DNA of 64,000 nucleotides, taken from the NCBI GenBank assembly GCA_964215955.1, contig CAXPDR010000017.1, positions 62,001-126,000 of the forward strand, given 5' to 3'. The position numbers and the translations under genes are program-made. This document shows positions 1 to 7,886 of this stretch, one piece after another. The DNA comes from GCA-2706205 sp964215955. GTDB taxonomy: Bacteria; Bdellovibrionota; Bacteriovoracia; Bacteriovoracales; Bacteriovoracaceae. Position 1 is the stretch's first letter. Each line of letters starts with the position of its first letter. The notes under the pieces are model-generated. The model was not told where the DNA came from, searched no databases, and worked only from the letters and a program-made list of their open reading frames with translations.

Positions 1-514
1 AAAAAGATTAGAAAACCTTGATCATATCCATAACCTTGAAACAGGTGTGTTCACAGCGTTTATGGAAGATAAAATTAAAGCTGATGAGTTTATGACTAAG
101 CTTAAAGGTCTTGAGAAAGATATGATTGGAAACCCTAATCTAGTACCGTCTTTTATTTTAAGCATTAACAAAATTGATCAAAGTACAGGTGTCAATCAAG
201 AATTACTTGATCTTACCCAAATGTGGCTTAAGCATGTGAATAAGAGCAACAGCCTCTATTTATTTCTTTCCCTTAGAATATCTGCTATGCAAGAAGATCT
301 TGGTAAAACTCAAGATGCTATTGCGACTCTAGAAGGTCTTGTAGGTAATAAAGCAGGAATTCTTAAAGATAAAATTCATTATGATCTTGTTCGTCTTTAC
401 ATGAAAGAAGGTAATGTAGAAACAGCAAAAGAAAGACTTAAGTATATTGAAGATAATCATAAAAGTTCTCAGTTTATCCAACTTGGGAAAATCATTGTAA
501 GTGGTGTTTTATAA
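1..514 (+). CDS. YfgM-like TPR protein, C-terminal part (5' partial)
   Basis: The reading frame is open from base 2, so the true start lies upstream of the window. The visible 170 or so residues are helical and TPR-like. A late segment (LGKTQDAIATLEGLV, then KIHYDLVRLYMKEGNVETAK) has the alternating helix pattern of YfgM-type periplasmic TPR proteins. The stop is one base before the ATG of the BamB homologue. In gammaproteobacteria yfgM also directly precedes bamB; there YfgM is membrane-anchored and works with periplasmic chaperones and the Sec translocon. The N-terminal membrane anchor cannot be seen here. The identification rests on the TPR-like fold and gene order, so it is moderately sure. 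Confidence 0.6.
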   Translation, partial: KRLENLDHIHNLETGVFTAFMEDKIKADEFMTKLKGLEKDMIGNPNLVPSFILSINKIDQSTGVNQELLDLTQMWLKHVNKSNSLYLFLSLRISAMQEDLGKTQDAIATLEGLVGNKAGILKDKIHYDLVRLYMKEGNVETAKERLKYIEDNHKSSQFIQLGKIIVSGVL

Positions 515-515
515 A

Positions 516-1625
516 ATGATAAAAGTTTTAGTTGTAGCAGTCTTATTTGCTTCATGTTCAAGTGTAAAAAATGTAACTAAACATCTAGACCCACCAAAAA
601 AAGATGTGGAAGCTTTTACTGTTAAATGGGTAAAAAACTTGGATCCAGTTTATAACACTGGGAATTTACCAATAGGTACTTCTTCACCCTTTATTTTTGA
701 TGATATTGTTTACATGGGTAATCTTAATGGAGATATGAATGCCTATGATGTTGAAAGCGGTAGGCTTATTTGGTCGAAAAAAGAAGGGAAGCCGATTCAA
801 TCTCAAGTAAATAAATATGGTGAATATATATATTATGGATCTAAGACTGGTCGATTATATGTAAGACACTACCTTACTGGGAAACTCAAATATTCCATTG
901 ATCTTGGGGCTCCAATCGAATCTCAGCCTAGTTTTGTAAGTGGAAGAGTTGTTCTTCATCTTAGAAATCACACAGTTGTTACTTTAGATGCAGGGACTGG
1001 AAAGGTTTTTTGGAGATATAAAAGATCAATTCCATACACAACAACATTGCAAAGAGTTTCTCATATATTACCTATTGATAATAGCATGATTGTTGGATTT
1101 GCTGATGGGTACTTAGTGTCTCTTTCTCTTGAGGAAGGCGTTATTAACTGGGAACAAAAACTTTCAACTGGAATTAAGTTTGTTGATGTTGATGTAACTC
1201 CTTTTTACTACAGAGGCTATATCATTGCGGGTTCAGCTGCTGGACCATTAAGAATGGTAAATCCACAAAATGGAGTAATAGAGAAGACTATCGAGTTTTA
1301 TCAGTCCCATACTCCATTATTAGATAATGAACATTTAATTATTGGCAGTATTTTTGGTGAAGTTATTAGAGTCGATAGATTTGGAAAAGTTCTAAACAAA
1401 AGAAAAATATCAGACGATGGAATTAGTTCTATTGTGAAATGGAAAAATGGCTACGCAGTCACAACTATGGGAAATTATATATTACATATAAACCAAGAAG
1501 ATTTTACTGTTCAATCTAAGTACCATTTAGGAAGTGAGTTCTCTGCGGTTTTTGGAAATATTGCTACCTCGGAAAATGTTATGGCCGTATATTCTTCTAG
1601 AAATAGACTTTATATTTTTAGATAA
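516..1625 (+). CDS. bamB: Outer-membrane assembly lipoprotein BamB
   Basis: BamB is the beta-propeller lipoprotein of the BAM complex that inserts beta-barrel proteins into the outer membrane. The start at the ATG of base 516 gives a lipoprotein signal peptide with the lipobox ending at Cys14 (VLFASC). The open frame runs up to a GTG at 501, but that start would add residues before a good signal peptide. The body has repeated propeller-blade units of the PQQ type, such as GNLNGDMNAYDVESGRLIW, GSKTGRLYVRHYLTGK and TLDAGTGKVFWRY. The 369-residue length is normal for BamB. It is probably co-transcribed with the YfgM-like gene just upstream. Confidence 0.85.
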   Translation: MIKVLVVAVLFASCSSVKNVTKHLDPPKKDVEAFTVKWVKNLDPVYNTGNLPIGTSSPFIFDDIVYMGNLNGDMNAYDVESGRLIWSKKEGKPIQSQVNKYGEYIYYGSKTGRLYVRHYLTGKLKYSIDLGAPIESQPSFVSGRVVLHLRNHTVVTLDAGTGKVFWRYKRSIPYTTTLQRVSHILPIDNSMIVGFADGYLVSLSLEEGVINWEQKLSTGIKFVDVDVTPFYYRGYIIAGSAAGPLRMVNPQNGVIEKTIEFYQSHTPLLDNEHLIIGSIFGEVIRVDRFGKVLNKRKISDDGISSIVKWKNGYAVTTMGNYILHINQEDFTVQSKYHLGSEFSAVFGNIATSENVMAVYSSRNRLYIFR

Positions 1626-1674
1626 GTTCTTACATCACTATCCAATAGATATTTAGCTGTATTATTATTTTATT

Positions 1675-2967
1675 ATGAAAACAATTTTAATTATAACACT
1701 CCTTAGTTTAAATAGTATTTCTTTCGCTGCAAAAGTAGATGAATGTGTCTTTATCGAAGATACAAATTTCATGCAGGTCGCAAACTCTCAGGCTACTCTA
1801 ACTATTGATCATGCCGATGATCATGGTTTTGAGCTTTATGGACCTAAAGGAATGAAGAAATGGCTAAAAGATATTGATCAAGCCTATCTTGATTGTGAGA
1901 AATACTCACTTTCACAAACTAAAAATAATGCAGGTTATCCAAGTTTCTCAGAAATTGAGGCTAAACTTAAAAGTCTTGTTGGTAAGTATCCTAAAATTGC
2001 AAAGCTTGAATCCATTGGAAAGTCTGTAAAGGGAAAGGATTTATGGGTTGTTAAAATTTCTGATAATGTAAACATTGATGAGCTTGAACCTGAGTTCAAG
2101 TACATTTCTAGTATGCACGGAGATGAAATTACAGGAAGAGAATTAACTCAATTTCTTATTGAAGATCTTTTGAAGTCTTATGGAAAAGATAAAAGAATAA
2201 CTCGTTTAATTAATAGTACTGAAATTTATATTATGCCTAGTATGAACCCCGATGGATCAGCTAGAAGAAGTAGATCAAATGCAAATGGTTATGATCTAAA
2301 TAGAAATTTTCCAGATTGGTCTAGGGGCGATGTAAACGACCTTTCTAATAGGCAACCCGAGACTAAAGCTGTGATGGAGTTTCAGAAAAAGCATAATTTT
2401 TCACTATCGGCTAATTTTCATGGTGGAGCAGTAGTTGTCAATTATCCATGGGATAATACGCATGAAAGACATCCGTTTGATGGTTTAGTTAAAGATATCT
2501 CTCTTACTTATGCTGATGAAAATCCTGAAATGAGAAATTCCTCAAGGTTTTCAGGAGGTATTACTAATGGAGCCGATTGGTATGTTCTCAAAGGCGGTAT
2601 GCAAGATTGGTCTTATCATTTTTATAATGATCTTCAGGTGACGGTAGAGTTATCAAGCAGAAAATGGCCATCCTATTCAAATATCCCTAGTTTTTATCAG
2701 GATAATAAAGAAAGTATGATTAAGATGATTGAAAAAATTCATCAGGGCTATGGAGTTTTTGTCTCTAGTAAGGCAAAAGGATCAGTAAGAATCTTTGATG
2801 CTAAAAATAAAAACCTTGGAAAGTTTTATCTGAGAAACGGAGAGTTTTATAAAGTTTTAGCTGAAGGTCAATACACTTTTAAGGTTGATCTTGAGTCTGG
2901 TAAAAAGACTAGTATCCCTATTTTTATAGAGAATAAAGTCACTCCTTCTAAATTCTCTAAAATTTAA
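1675..2967 (+). CDS. Secreted M14-family zinc carboxypeptidase
   Basis: A zinc exopeptidase, probably exported, with an N-terminal signal peptide (residues 1 to about 19). The M14 zinc site is visible: H148 and E151 in the MHGDE motif, and H249 in ANFHGG. The family signature NPDGSARRSRS continues into YDLNRNFPD at about 207-213, and the catalytic Glu is E325 in VTVELSS. A C-terminal stretch of roughly 70 residues (SVRIFDAKNKNLGKF onward) looks like the small transthyretin-like domain found after many M14 catalytic domains. It sits 49 bases after bamB and is convergent with the next gene. In a predator such an enzyme would suit digestion of prey protein or peptidoglycan peptides; that role is inferred. 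Confidence 0.85.
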   Translation: MKTILIITLLSLNSISFAAKVDECVFIEDTNFMQVANSQATLTIDHADDHGFELYGPKGMKKWLKDIDQAYLDCEKYSLSQTKNNAGYPSFSEIEAKLKSLVGKYPKIAKLESIGKSVKGKDLWVVKISDNVNIDELEPEFKYISSMHGDEITGRELTQFLIEDLLKSYGKDKRITRLINSTEIYIMPSMNPDGSARRSRSNANGYDLNRNFPDWSRGDVNDLSNRQPETKAVMEFQKKHNFSLSANFHGGAVVVNYPWDNTHERHPFDGLVKDISLTYADENPEMRNSSRFSGGITNGADWYVLKGGMQDWSYHFYNDLQVTVELSSRKWPSYSNIPSFYQDNKESMIKMIEKIHQGYGVFVSSKAKGSVRIFDAKNKNLGKFYLRNGEFYKVLAEGQYTFKVDLESGKKTSIPIFIENKVTPSKFSKI

Positions 2968-2981
2968 TTTTAATTACTATC

Positions 2982-3359
2982 TTATTGAGCACATTCCCCA
3001 AGTATAACTTTTTTACCCTTAATGAACACATGCTCCACTGGGGAAGAAAGGCGGTATGACGCTTTATTACCTTCATTCGAGTATCTTTCAGTCATTTCAC
3101 TAAGGATTTGATCAGCACTTTTATTTGAATCAGACTCACACTTAAGTATAATGGACCCAACCATCTCTGGGCCATGAATATTAAGATAATCTTCTGAACT
3201 ATCCTTCATTGCTTGGCACTCTTCTATAGTGTCAAATACCCCAACTGTGGATATATACGGAGAATATTCCACGCAATGTTGATCTATACTCTCTCTGCTA
3301 AATTCTACTAGCCTTATCTTTTCGGCCAAGCTGTTTACAGAAATAAAAAAAAGATACAA
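2982..3359 (-). CDS. Small secreted protein of unknown function, 5' end apparently frameshifted
   Basis: Unrecognised protein. The open frame can only begin at a TTG (3359) and would then have a signal-like stretch of only about six hydrophobic residues. A much better start, the ATG at 3379, lies 20 bases upstream but in another frame. Removing one base from the run of eight identical bases at 3345-3352 (T on the coding strand) joins that ATG to this frame and gives a complete signal peptide ending FFISVNSLA. So the gene is either broken, phase-variable, read by slippage, or affected by a sequencing error. The body has several cysteines (for example HCVEYSP, IEECQAM, ILKCES). It follows the lipoprotein gene 3398-4504 closely and is probably co-transcribed with it. 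Confidence 0.5.
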   Translation of the reverse strand: MYLFFISVNSLAEKIRLVEFSRESIDQHCVEYSPYISTVGVFDTIEECQAMKDSSEDYLNIHGPEMVGSIILKCESDSNKSADQILSEMTERYSNEGNKASYRLSSPVEHVFIKGKKVILGECAQ

Positions 3360-3397
3360 AAAAGATAATACTTTTCATTTTAGCTTCAAAATTATTG

Positions 3398-4504
3398 TTA
3401 AATATTTCGATTGTAATAATCAATAGCCTCATTAAACGTTTTTTTGTCTCTTTCCGAGTCCTCATCTAATTCCAGAAAAATCATGTCTAATTCAGGATTG
3501 AATTTATTTGTAATGCCAATGATGATTGTTTCAAGGCCATGTAATTGAGCGCCAGGCTTTTTAGCTTCTTTGTAAAGGGTATTTATAATTTCGTAAGTTT
3601 CCTGTGGATCTTGACTGAGCCCTTTATACTTGATTGTTGTATTAAGAGTCTCCTCTAAATAGGTAACCTTTTTTTCGATATCCATTAGAATACCATATCT
3701 AGTATCGGTATTGTTAAAATAAGACTCAAACTCCTCTATATTTATCTTGATCCCATCTAAATTAGTTCCTTCGAAACTAAAGGAGTAGTGATTACTTATT
3801 TGAATATTTTTTAGTCTTTTTATGGTTTCGATACCTTTTTCAGTATTCATGGAATTAAGAAGTCTAGTAAGTAACCATCTAACAGCGATTTTACTCGTAT
3901 AGTCATCGTCAATTTCGCATGTAAAACCTGTTTTCGACTTAAGTTGATTGGCCAATATGGCATTTGTCTCTTTTAGCTCTTTATACTCCTGAGATAATGG
4001 GTGGAAATGAAGAGCAAATCTTACTGTATCGTAATTTGCCATATCATCTATAAAAAGCTGATCTTGCGTGTCGTTAGTGTAAACTGGCTCATTGTCCAAG
4101 TTGGCGGACACTAAATCAAAACTAATAGATCGATACACGCTAAGATCAATTTCTTCTGATTCTTGTAAATCAATAATCGCTGCTAAAATTTTTTCCGTTT
4201 TCTTAGCTTTCTCTAAATCAAAATATTTTAATTCCCAACTTTCAAGGTGAAAGTTGAATGAAAAATGATCATCAATATATATCAATTGTCTTTTTATAGA
4301 TTCTAATAAAGTCTCAAGTTTTGTTTTCGTGATAATATTTTTATGGGATTTTTTTGTAGGTTTTTCAGCCGCAGGAGTTATTGCTGAATTTGATTTTGTT
4401 TTCCTATTTTTAGAACTGTTGGAATGGGATTTTTTATCTTCAATACAACTTGTAAATAGTAATGCTGATAATAAAAAATTTATTAAAACAGATCTTGGTC
4501 TCAT
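3398..4504 (-). CDS. Lipoprotein of unknown function
   Basis: Hypothetical lipoprotein of 368 residues. The ATG at 4504 was chosen over a GTG six bases upstream because an AGGAG sits five bases before the ATG and would overlap the GTG. The signal peptide ends in LLFTSC, with Cys at about residue 20. Next comes a low-complexity Lys/Ser/Asn/Thr-rich linker to about residue 55, as expected for a tether. The rest is a mixed helical domain without a family I recognise. A run of 12 A (coding strand) lies just upstream of the ribosome-binding site. Downstream, 18 bases away, is the frameshifted small secreted protein. Confidence 0.7.
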   Translation of the reverse strand: MRPRSVLINFLLSALLFTSCIEDKKSHSNSSKNRKTKSNSAITPAAEKPTKKSHKNIITKTKLETLLESIKRQLIYIDDHFSFNFHLESWELKYFDLEKAKKTEKILAAIIDLQESEEIDLSVYRSISFDLVSANLDNEPVYTNDTQDQLFIDDMANYDTVRFALHFHPLSQEYKELKETNAILANQLKSKTGFTCEIDDDYTSKIAVRWLLTRLLNSMNTEKGIETIKRLKNIQISNHYSFSFEGTNLDGIKINIEEFESYFNNTDTRYGILMDIEKKVTYLEETLNTTIKYKGLSQDPQETYEIINTLYKEAKKPGAQLHGLETIIIGITNKFNPELDMIFLELDEDSERDKKTFNEAIDYYNRNI

Positions 4505-4667
4505 TTTCACTCCTAAGCTTTTTTTTTTTTGATTTTCTCACTTGAGAGTAAGTTTTTCTTTTAGACTGGTAGAGTTTACAAAGGGATGTTTATAAATTAG
4601 TCAGAGGTAACATACTAATATTACGAGAGATATATCTAATAACGGTATAAAACTTGTTGGGAATTCT

Positions 4668-5120
4668 CTATAAATTTAAAATAAAATCAAATTCAGCTTT
4701 ACTTACAGGTTGAACAGATAGTCTAGAGCGGTTTAGTAGAACCATATTTTTAAGTTCTGGATAGGTTTTTAACTCTTTTAGTGGGATAAGGCGTTTAAAA
4801 GTTTTTTTCCACTTCACTGTAACAAGATACCATCTTGGTTCTTCTTTGGTGGCCTTAGGGTCAAAATAGGGGCTTTTGGGATCAAGGGCTGATAAGTCGG
4901 GATGACACTCTTTACTAACGATCGCAAGGCCTGCAATACCGACATCCTTACAAGATGAATGATAGATGAATACCAAGTCTTGCTTTTTCATTTCATCCCG
5001 CATGATATTTCTGGCCTGATAGTTTCTCACACCATCCCAGTTAGATTCTTGGTTAGGAGAGTTCTTAAGGTCTTCAATCGAGAAGGTGTCTGGTTCTGTT
5101 TTCATTAGCCAATAATTCAT
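4668..5120 (-). CDS. EVE-domain protein
   Basis: Single-domain protein of 150 residues that matches the EVE/PUA-like fold over its full length. It opens with MNYWLMKTEPDTFSI, typical of the family. Then come NWDGVRNYQARN, DLVFIYHSSCKDVGIAGLA, RWYLVTVKW and a C-terminal MVLLNRSRLSVQPVS. Relatives (human THYN1, bacterial stand-alone EVE proteins) are thought to bind modified bases in DNA or RNA; the ligand is unknown here. It is a cytoplasmic protein with no signal peptide. It is divergent from the lipoprotein gene at 5278. Confidence 0.85.
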   Translation of the reverse strand: MNYWLMKTEPDTFSIEDLKNSPNQESNWDGVRNYQARNIMRDEMKKQDLVFIYHSSCKDVGIAGLAIVSKECHPDLSALDPKSPYFDPKATKEEPRWYLVTVKWKKTFKRLIPLKELKTYPELKNMVLLNRSRLSVQPVSKAEFDFILNL

Positions 5121-5201
5121 ACTAAAAAGCTTAAATAAATCTCAACTTTCAGACAAGTTAAACCTTTAGAATGTTATTGCGCAAGGCAAGAAATACCGGT
5201 T

Positions 5202-5231
5202 TTGGGATTGAAAAACGGGCATTTTTATAAT
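5202..5231 (+). promoter_or_regulatory. Candidate sigma-70 promoter for 5278-6863
   Basis: A consensus TATAAT at 5226-5231 is preceded 18 bases upstream by TTGGGA (4 of 6 matches to TTGACA). It lies about 45 bases before the ATG at 5278. The -35 match is weak. Confidence 0.4.
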
Positions 5232-5277
5232 TTTCAAATTCTCAACCGATAGAATGGTAAGGCGAATAGGAGAAATT

Positions 5278-6117
5278 ATGAAGAAAATCATTACCTGCAC
5301 AATTATTTTTTCGGCCATCTTAGGTTGTTCCCATACTCAAAATAATATTGAATTGGTTCAAACAGATAGGATCAAAGTAAATCAGACGGAATATGTTAAG
5401 CCTGATTTTATTTTGGATAAAGATGTGAAATTTACAAAGGGAAGAATGCCAGCTTCAGTTGTTCGCGAGGATTTTAAACATTTATCCAATAGGCAATTAT
5501 ATTTTCTGAGTTCTTATGCATTATATAAAACTTATCAGAAGAGTTTAAAAATTAAAGATGAGATAAAGTCTTGCCCTAGTTTTCATGATTTAATGCTTAA
5601 AGAAGATATTAAAAATAAGCAAACAGTAAATGTGGACTTATCCACAGAATTTACCAAAGTTAAGGATGATATCTCATTAGCAGCTCAATATCCTGTTTTA
5701 GCACTTCCATATTCTGATCAAGCAGATTTATACTCAGTAATGGTTCAAAGAAATTGGGAGAATCCTCAGGAGCATTTAGAGCATGCACTAAAAGAGCATT
5801 ACAAAAATACAGAAGAAGAATTGGCTCAACTATGTGAAACAGGAGTTAGTCCAGGATACTATATCTATGAAAACCTTGTGACTTATTTTAAGCAACAAAA
5901 AAACTTTCATAGGACTAAAGATGGTCTGAAAGCCTTACTAAAGGTCCCTGTGATCGCTAATATGTTAATCGTTGACAGTATGAGTTTAGATTATAAAATT
6001 AATCCTATAGAGAAATATAATACTTGGCTTTTATCTAGAAGTAATACTGCCTGGATAAATGAGTACTTTTCAACCATTAAAGAAAAAAGAACCCAAAGGC
6101 TTAGTAAAAACTTATAG
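5278..6117 (+). CDS. Lipoprotein of unknown function
   Basis: Hypothetical lipoprotein of 279 residues. The ATG at 5278 follows AGGAG with five bases between, and starts a lipoprotein signal (MKKIITCTIIFSAILGC, Cys17). The frame itself opens earlier at 5254, which would add residues before the signal. The mature part is mostly alpha-helical (for example EHLEHALKEHYKNTEEELAQ) with a few cysteines. I do not recognise a family. The next lipoprotein gene starts eight bases after its stop, so the two are probably one operon. Confidence 0.75.
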   Translation: MKKIITCTIIFSAILGCSHTQNNIELVQTDRIKVNQTEYVKPDFILDKDVKFTKGRMPASVVREDFKHLSNRQLYFLSSYALYKTYQKSLKIKDEIKSCPSFHDLMLKEDIKNKQTVNVDLSTEFTKVKDDISLAAQYPVLALPYSDQADLYSVMVQRNWENPQEHLEHALKEHYKNTEEELAQLCETGVSPGYYIYENLVTYFKQQKNFHRTKDGLKALLKVPVIANMLIVDSMSLDYKINPIEKYNTWLLSRSNTAWINEYFSTIKEKRTQRLSKNL

Positions 6118-6125
6118 GAATAAAT

Positions 6126-6863
6126 ATGAACTTAATTCACTCTGCTCTTCTTCTATTAACCATATTACTGGTCTCCTGTGGAGTTCAAGAAGTAGTGGAA
6201 GATCCTGAAAATAGAGTTGGTTCAAAAAGAAATATTAGTGAAGATGAAAAAATGGATTCTGATGAAGTTGGAATTTCTAAAGGTATTTGTAATGCTTTTA
6301 GTGCAAAGGTTAATTATACGGACAGAGTAATCGTAAACTCTAAGCAGGCGGCAAAATTAAATATTCAAATTAAAGAGTGTGGAAAATCTGAAAAAGAGAT
6401 AAGTTCAGAATCTGCAACAGCGACTATAAGTCGAAACTATAATGGACTTCAGTATGTAAGTTCTAATTCTAACGTCATTTCAGACATCCTTTCAAATGAG
6501 CATAGTTTATTTACAGAATTATGTGAAAGTGTTTTAAGGGATACAATGGATGAAAATCCAAAACGATTAAAGAAAGTTTCTAATTCAATATATATTCGGT
6601 ATGAAGCCTTAAAAGGCGAGTCTAAGTATTGTGATGGAAGTCTAGAGGAACCTTGTTTTGTTATTGAAACTCTTTCTAAAATAAAAAATGAAAATACTTT
6701 GTACGAAGTTCGAGATGTCACTTTTATTAGAGTCTCAATAGATGATGATGAAGATGAAATGACAGGGGTTGTGCTAGAGAGAAAATATTATAACAATCAG
6801 CTGTGCTCAAAAGAAGATCAATCTTATTTTAAAATTCAAACCTTTAAAGGCTTTGAGGATTAA
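6126..6863 (+). CDS. Lipoprotein of unknown function
   Basis: Hypothetical lipoprotein of 245 residues. The signal peptide ends in LLVSC (Cys18), followed by an acidic linker (VEDPENR, NISEDEKMDSDE). The mature domain contains several cysteines (GICNAF, IKECGK, ELCESV, KYCDGS, EPCFV, QLCSK), so disulfide bonds in the periplasm are likely. No family recognised. The stop codon overlaps by four bases the stop of the convergent gene 6860-7582. Confidence 0.7.
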   Translation: MNLIHSALLLLTILLVSCGVQEVVEDPENRVGSKRNISEDEKMDSDEVGISKGICNAFSAKVNYTDRVIVNSKQAAKLNIQIKECGKSEKEISSESATATISRNYNGLQYVSSNSNVISDILSNEHSLFTELCESVLRDTMDENPKRLKKVSNSIYIRYEALKGESKYCDGSLEEPCFVIETLSKIKNENTLYEVRDVTFIRVSIDDDEDEMTGVVLERKYYNNQLCSKEDQSYFKIQTFKGFED

Positions 6864-7582
6864 GGACAACTCCAAGCATATTGAATTATTTTTAGCTCTT
6901 TTGTTTTAAGGTCTTGTACTTTTTGACAAAAACTTTGACTAAAATATTTATCATCAAATTCCATACTTGTTGGGCACTTGATATTATCTTGTTTTTTATC
7001 CATCGCCATATTTACTAGTTTCTGATTAAGATTTTCAATTTGTAGATTACCTTCTTTATCTACTGAGTAATAATAGTAAAAATCATCATAATCTTTGATA
7101 AAAAATAACCTTTCATCTTTAATTGCAAATGGATAATCTTCGTATGCAGTTCTATATCTTATTTCCTCTTGCCCATCGTAAACAATGAGGGGAGTGAAGT
7201 TATAGAGACTATTTTTAGGAAGCTTCTTTAAAAACTTCATGGCCTTGACAACTCTATTATTAGGATTTTTAGGGATATGAAAACGACATCTTGAGTCCCA
7301 GATAATGGGATCTAAGCTTATTTTAGATTCTTTAGTAGATAAAAAATATAATGGAATACCGTAATCCATAAAATAAGTTTTAAGCTTCTTATATTGGTTT
7401 TTGGAATTGGTTGTTTTTATAAACGCTTCCCACTTAGATAGATTGGTACCCATTTTTTTAGAACAAGACGTATTGATAGGACAGCCTGAGTTTTCATGCT
7501 GGAGTTTATCGAATTCATCTAAGAAACTAGTGGCCATTGCAAAAGGAACTGAAAATGTGAGGCATAAAATTAAGTACTTCAT
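6860..7582 (-). CDS. Secreted protein of unknown function
   Basis: Hypothetical exported protein of 240 residues. The ATG at 7582 gives a normal signal peptide (MKYLILCLTFSVPFAMA). The frame is open further upstream to 7666, but that extension is hydrophobic and lacks a better start. The mature part has scattered cysteines (SGCPINTSCSKK, DSRCRFH, IKCPTS, QSFCQK, YAWSCP) and many aromatic residues, suggesting a disulfide-bonded periplasmic or secreted domain. No recognised family. It is convergent with 6126-6863 and divergent from nrdJ. Confidence 0.7.
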   Translation of the reverse strand: MKYLILCLTFSVPFAMATSFLDEFDKLQHENSGCPINTSCSKKMGTNLSKWEAFIKTTNSKNQYKKLKTYFMDYGIPLYFLSTKESKISLDPIIWDSRCRFHIPKNPNNRVVKAMKFLKKLPKNSLYNFTPLIVYDGQEEIRYRTAYEDYPFAIKDERLFFIKDYDDFYYYYSVDKEGNLQIENLNQKLVNMAMDKKQDNIKCPTSMEFDDKYFSQSFCQKVQDLKTKELKIIQYAWSCP

Positions 7583-7886
7583 AAGAAAAATTTTACCATA
7601 GATTTTTGAAAAGATTTGTAAGGTCTTAAAAATTAAGTAAAGTCCGAGTGAATGACTTATCCACAATAGTATTATACTCCAGTTTTTAATAAAAAAAAAT
7701 CAATAATTTTATAAGATTACCTTTGTGAATTATTAGTTACTTAGAAAAATGTTGTGGCCTATATTGTGGTTGTCAGTGTTCTGACACATTAAAAACACAA
7801 GATATTGTGTTGACTTGCAAGTGGACTTGGATTCTAATTAATACATACACATAAACATTCATCTTTCAGTGACTAAGGAGTAGGAA
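7583..7886. other. Intergenic region between 6860-7582 and nrdJ
   Basis: About 300 bases without a gene. The right half holds the nrdJ promoter and its operator-like repeats (annotated separately). Between the two NrdR-like boxes is an inverted repeat, TGTCAG-TGTT-CTGACA, at 7771-7786, a possible extra operator. The left half (7583-7740) is AT-rich with nothing recognisable. Confidence 0.6.
7754..7838 (+). promoter_or_regulatory. nrdJ promoter with NrdR-box-like operators
   Basis: TTGACT (7810-7815) and TCTAAT (7833-7838) are 17 bases apart, a good sigma-70 promoter. ACACAAGATATTGTGT at 7795-7810 is a near-perfect palindrome matching the NrdR box (ACACwAtATaTwGTGT) and touches the -35 element. 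A weaker box (GTGGCCTATATTGTGG, 7754-7769) starts 41 bases upstream, close to four helical turns. NrdR is the ATP/dATP-sensing repressor of ribonucleotide reductase genes. The nrdR gene is not in this window. Confidence 0.7.

Noticed and set aside
4329..4532. Plus-strand hydrophobic open frame
   Set aside because: Antisense to the signal peptide and Lys-rich linker of the lipoprotein gene; Phe-rich only because of the complementary Lys codons.
5245..5252. Sigma-28-like ACCGATAG before the lipoprotein at 5278
   Set aside because: No TAAA-like -35 at 15-16 bases; the nearby TATAAT is a better explanation.
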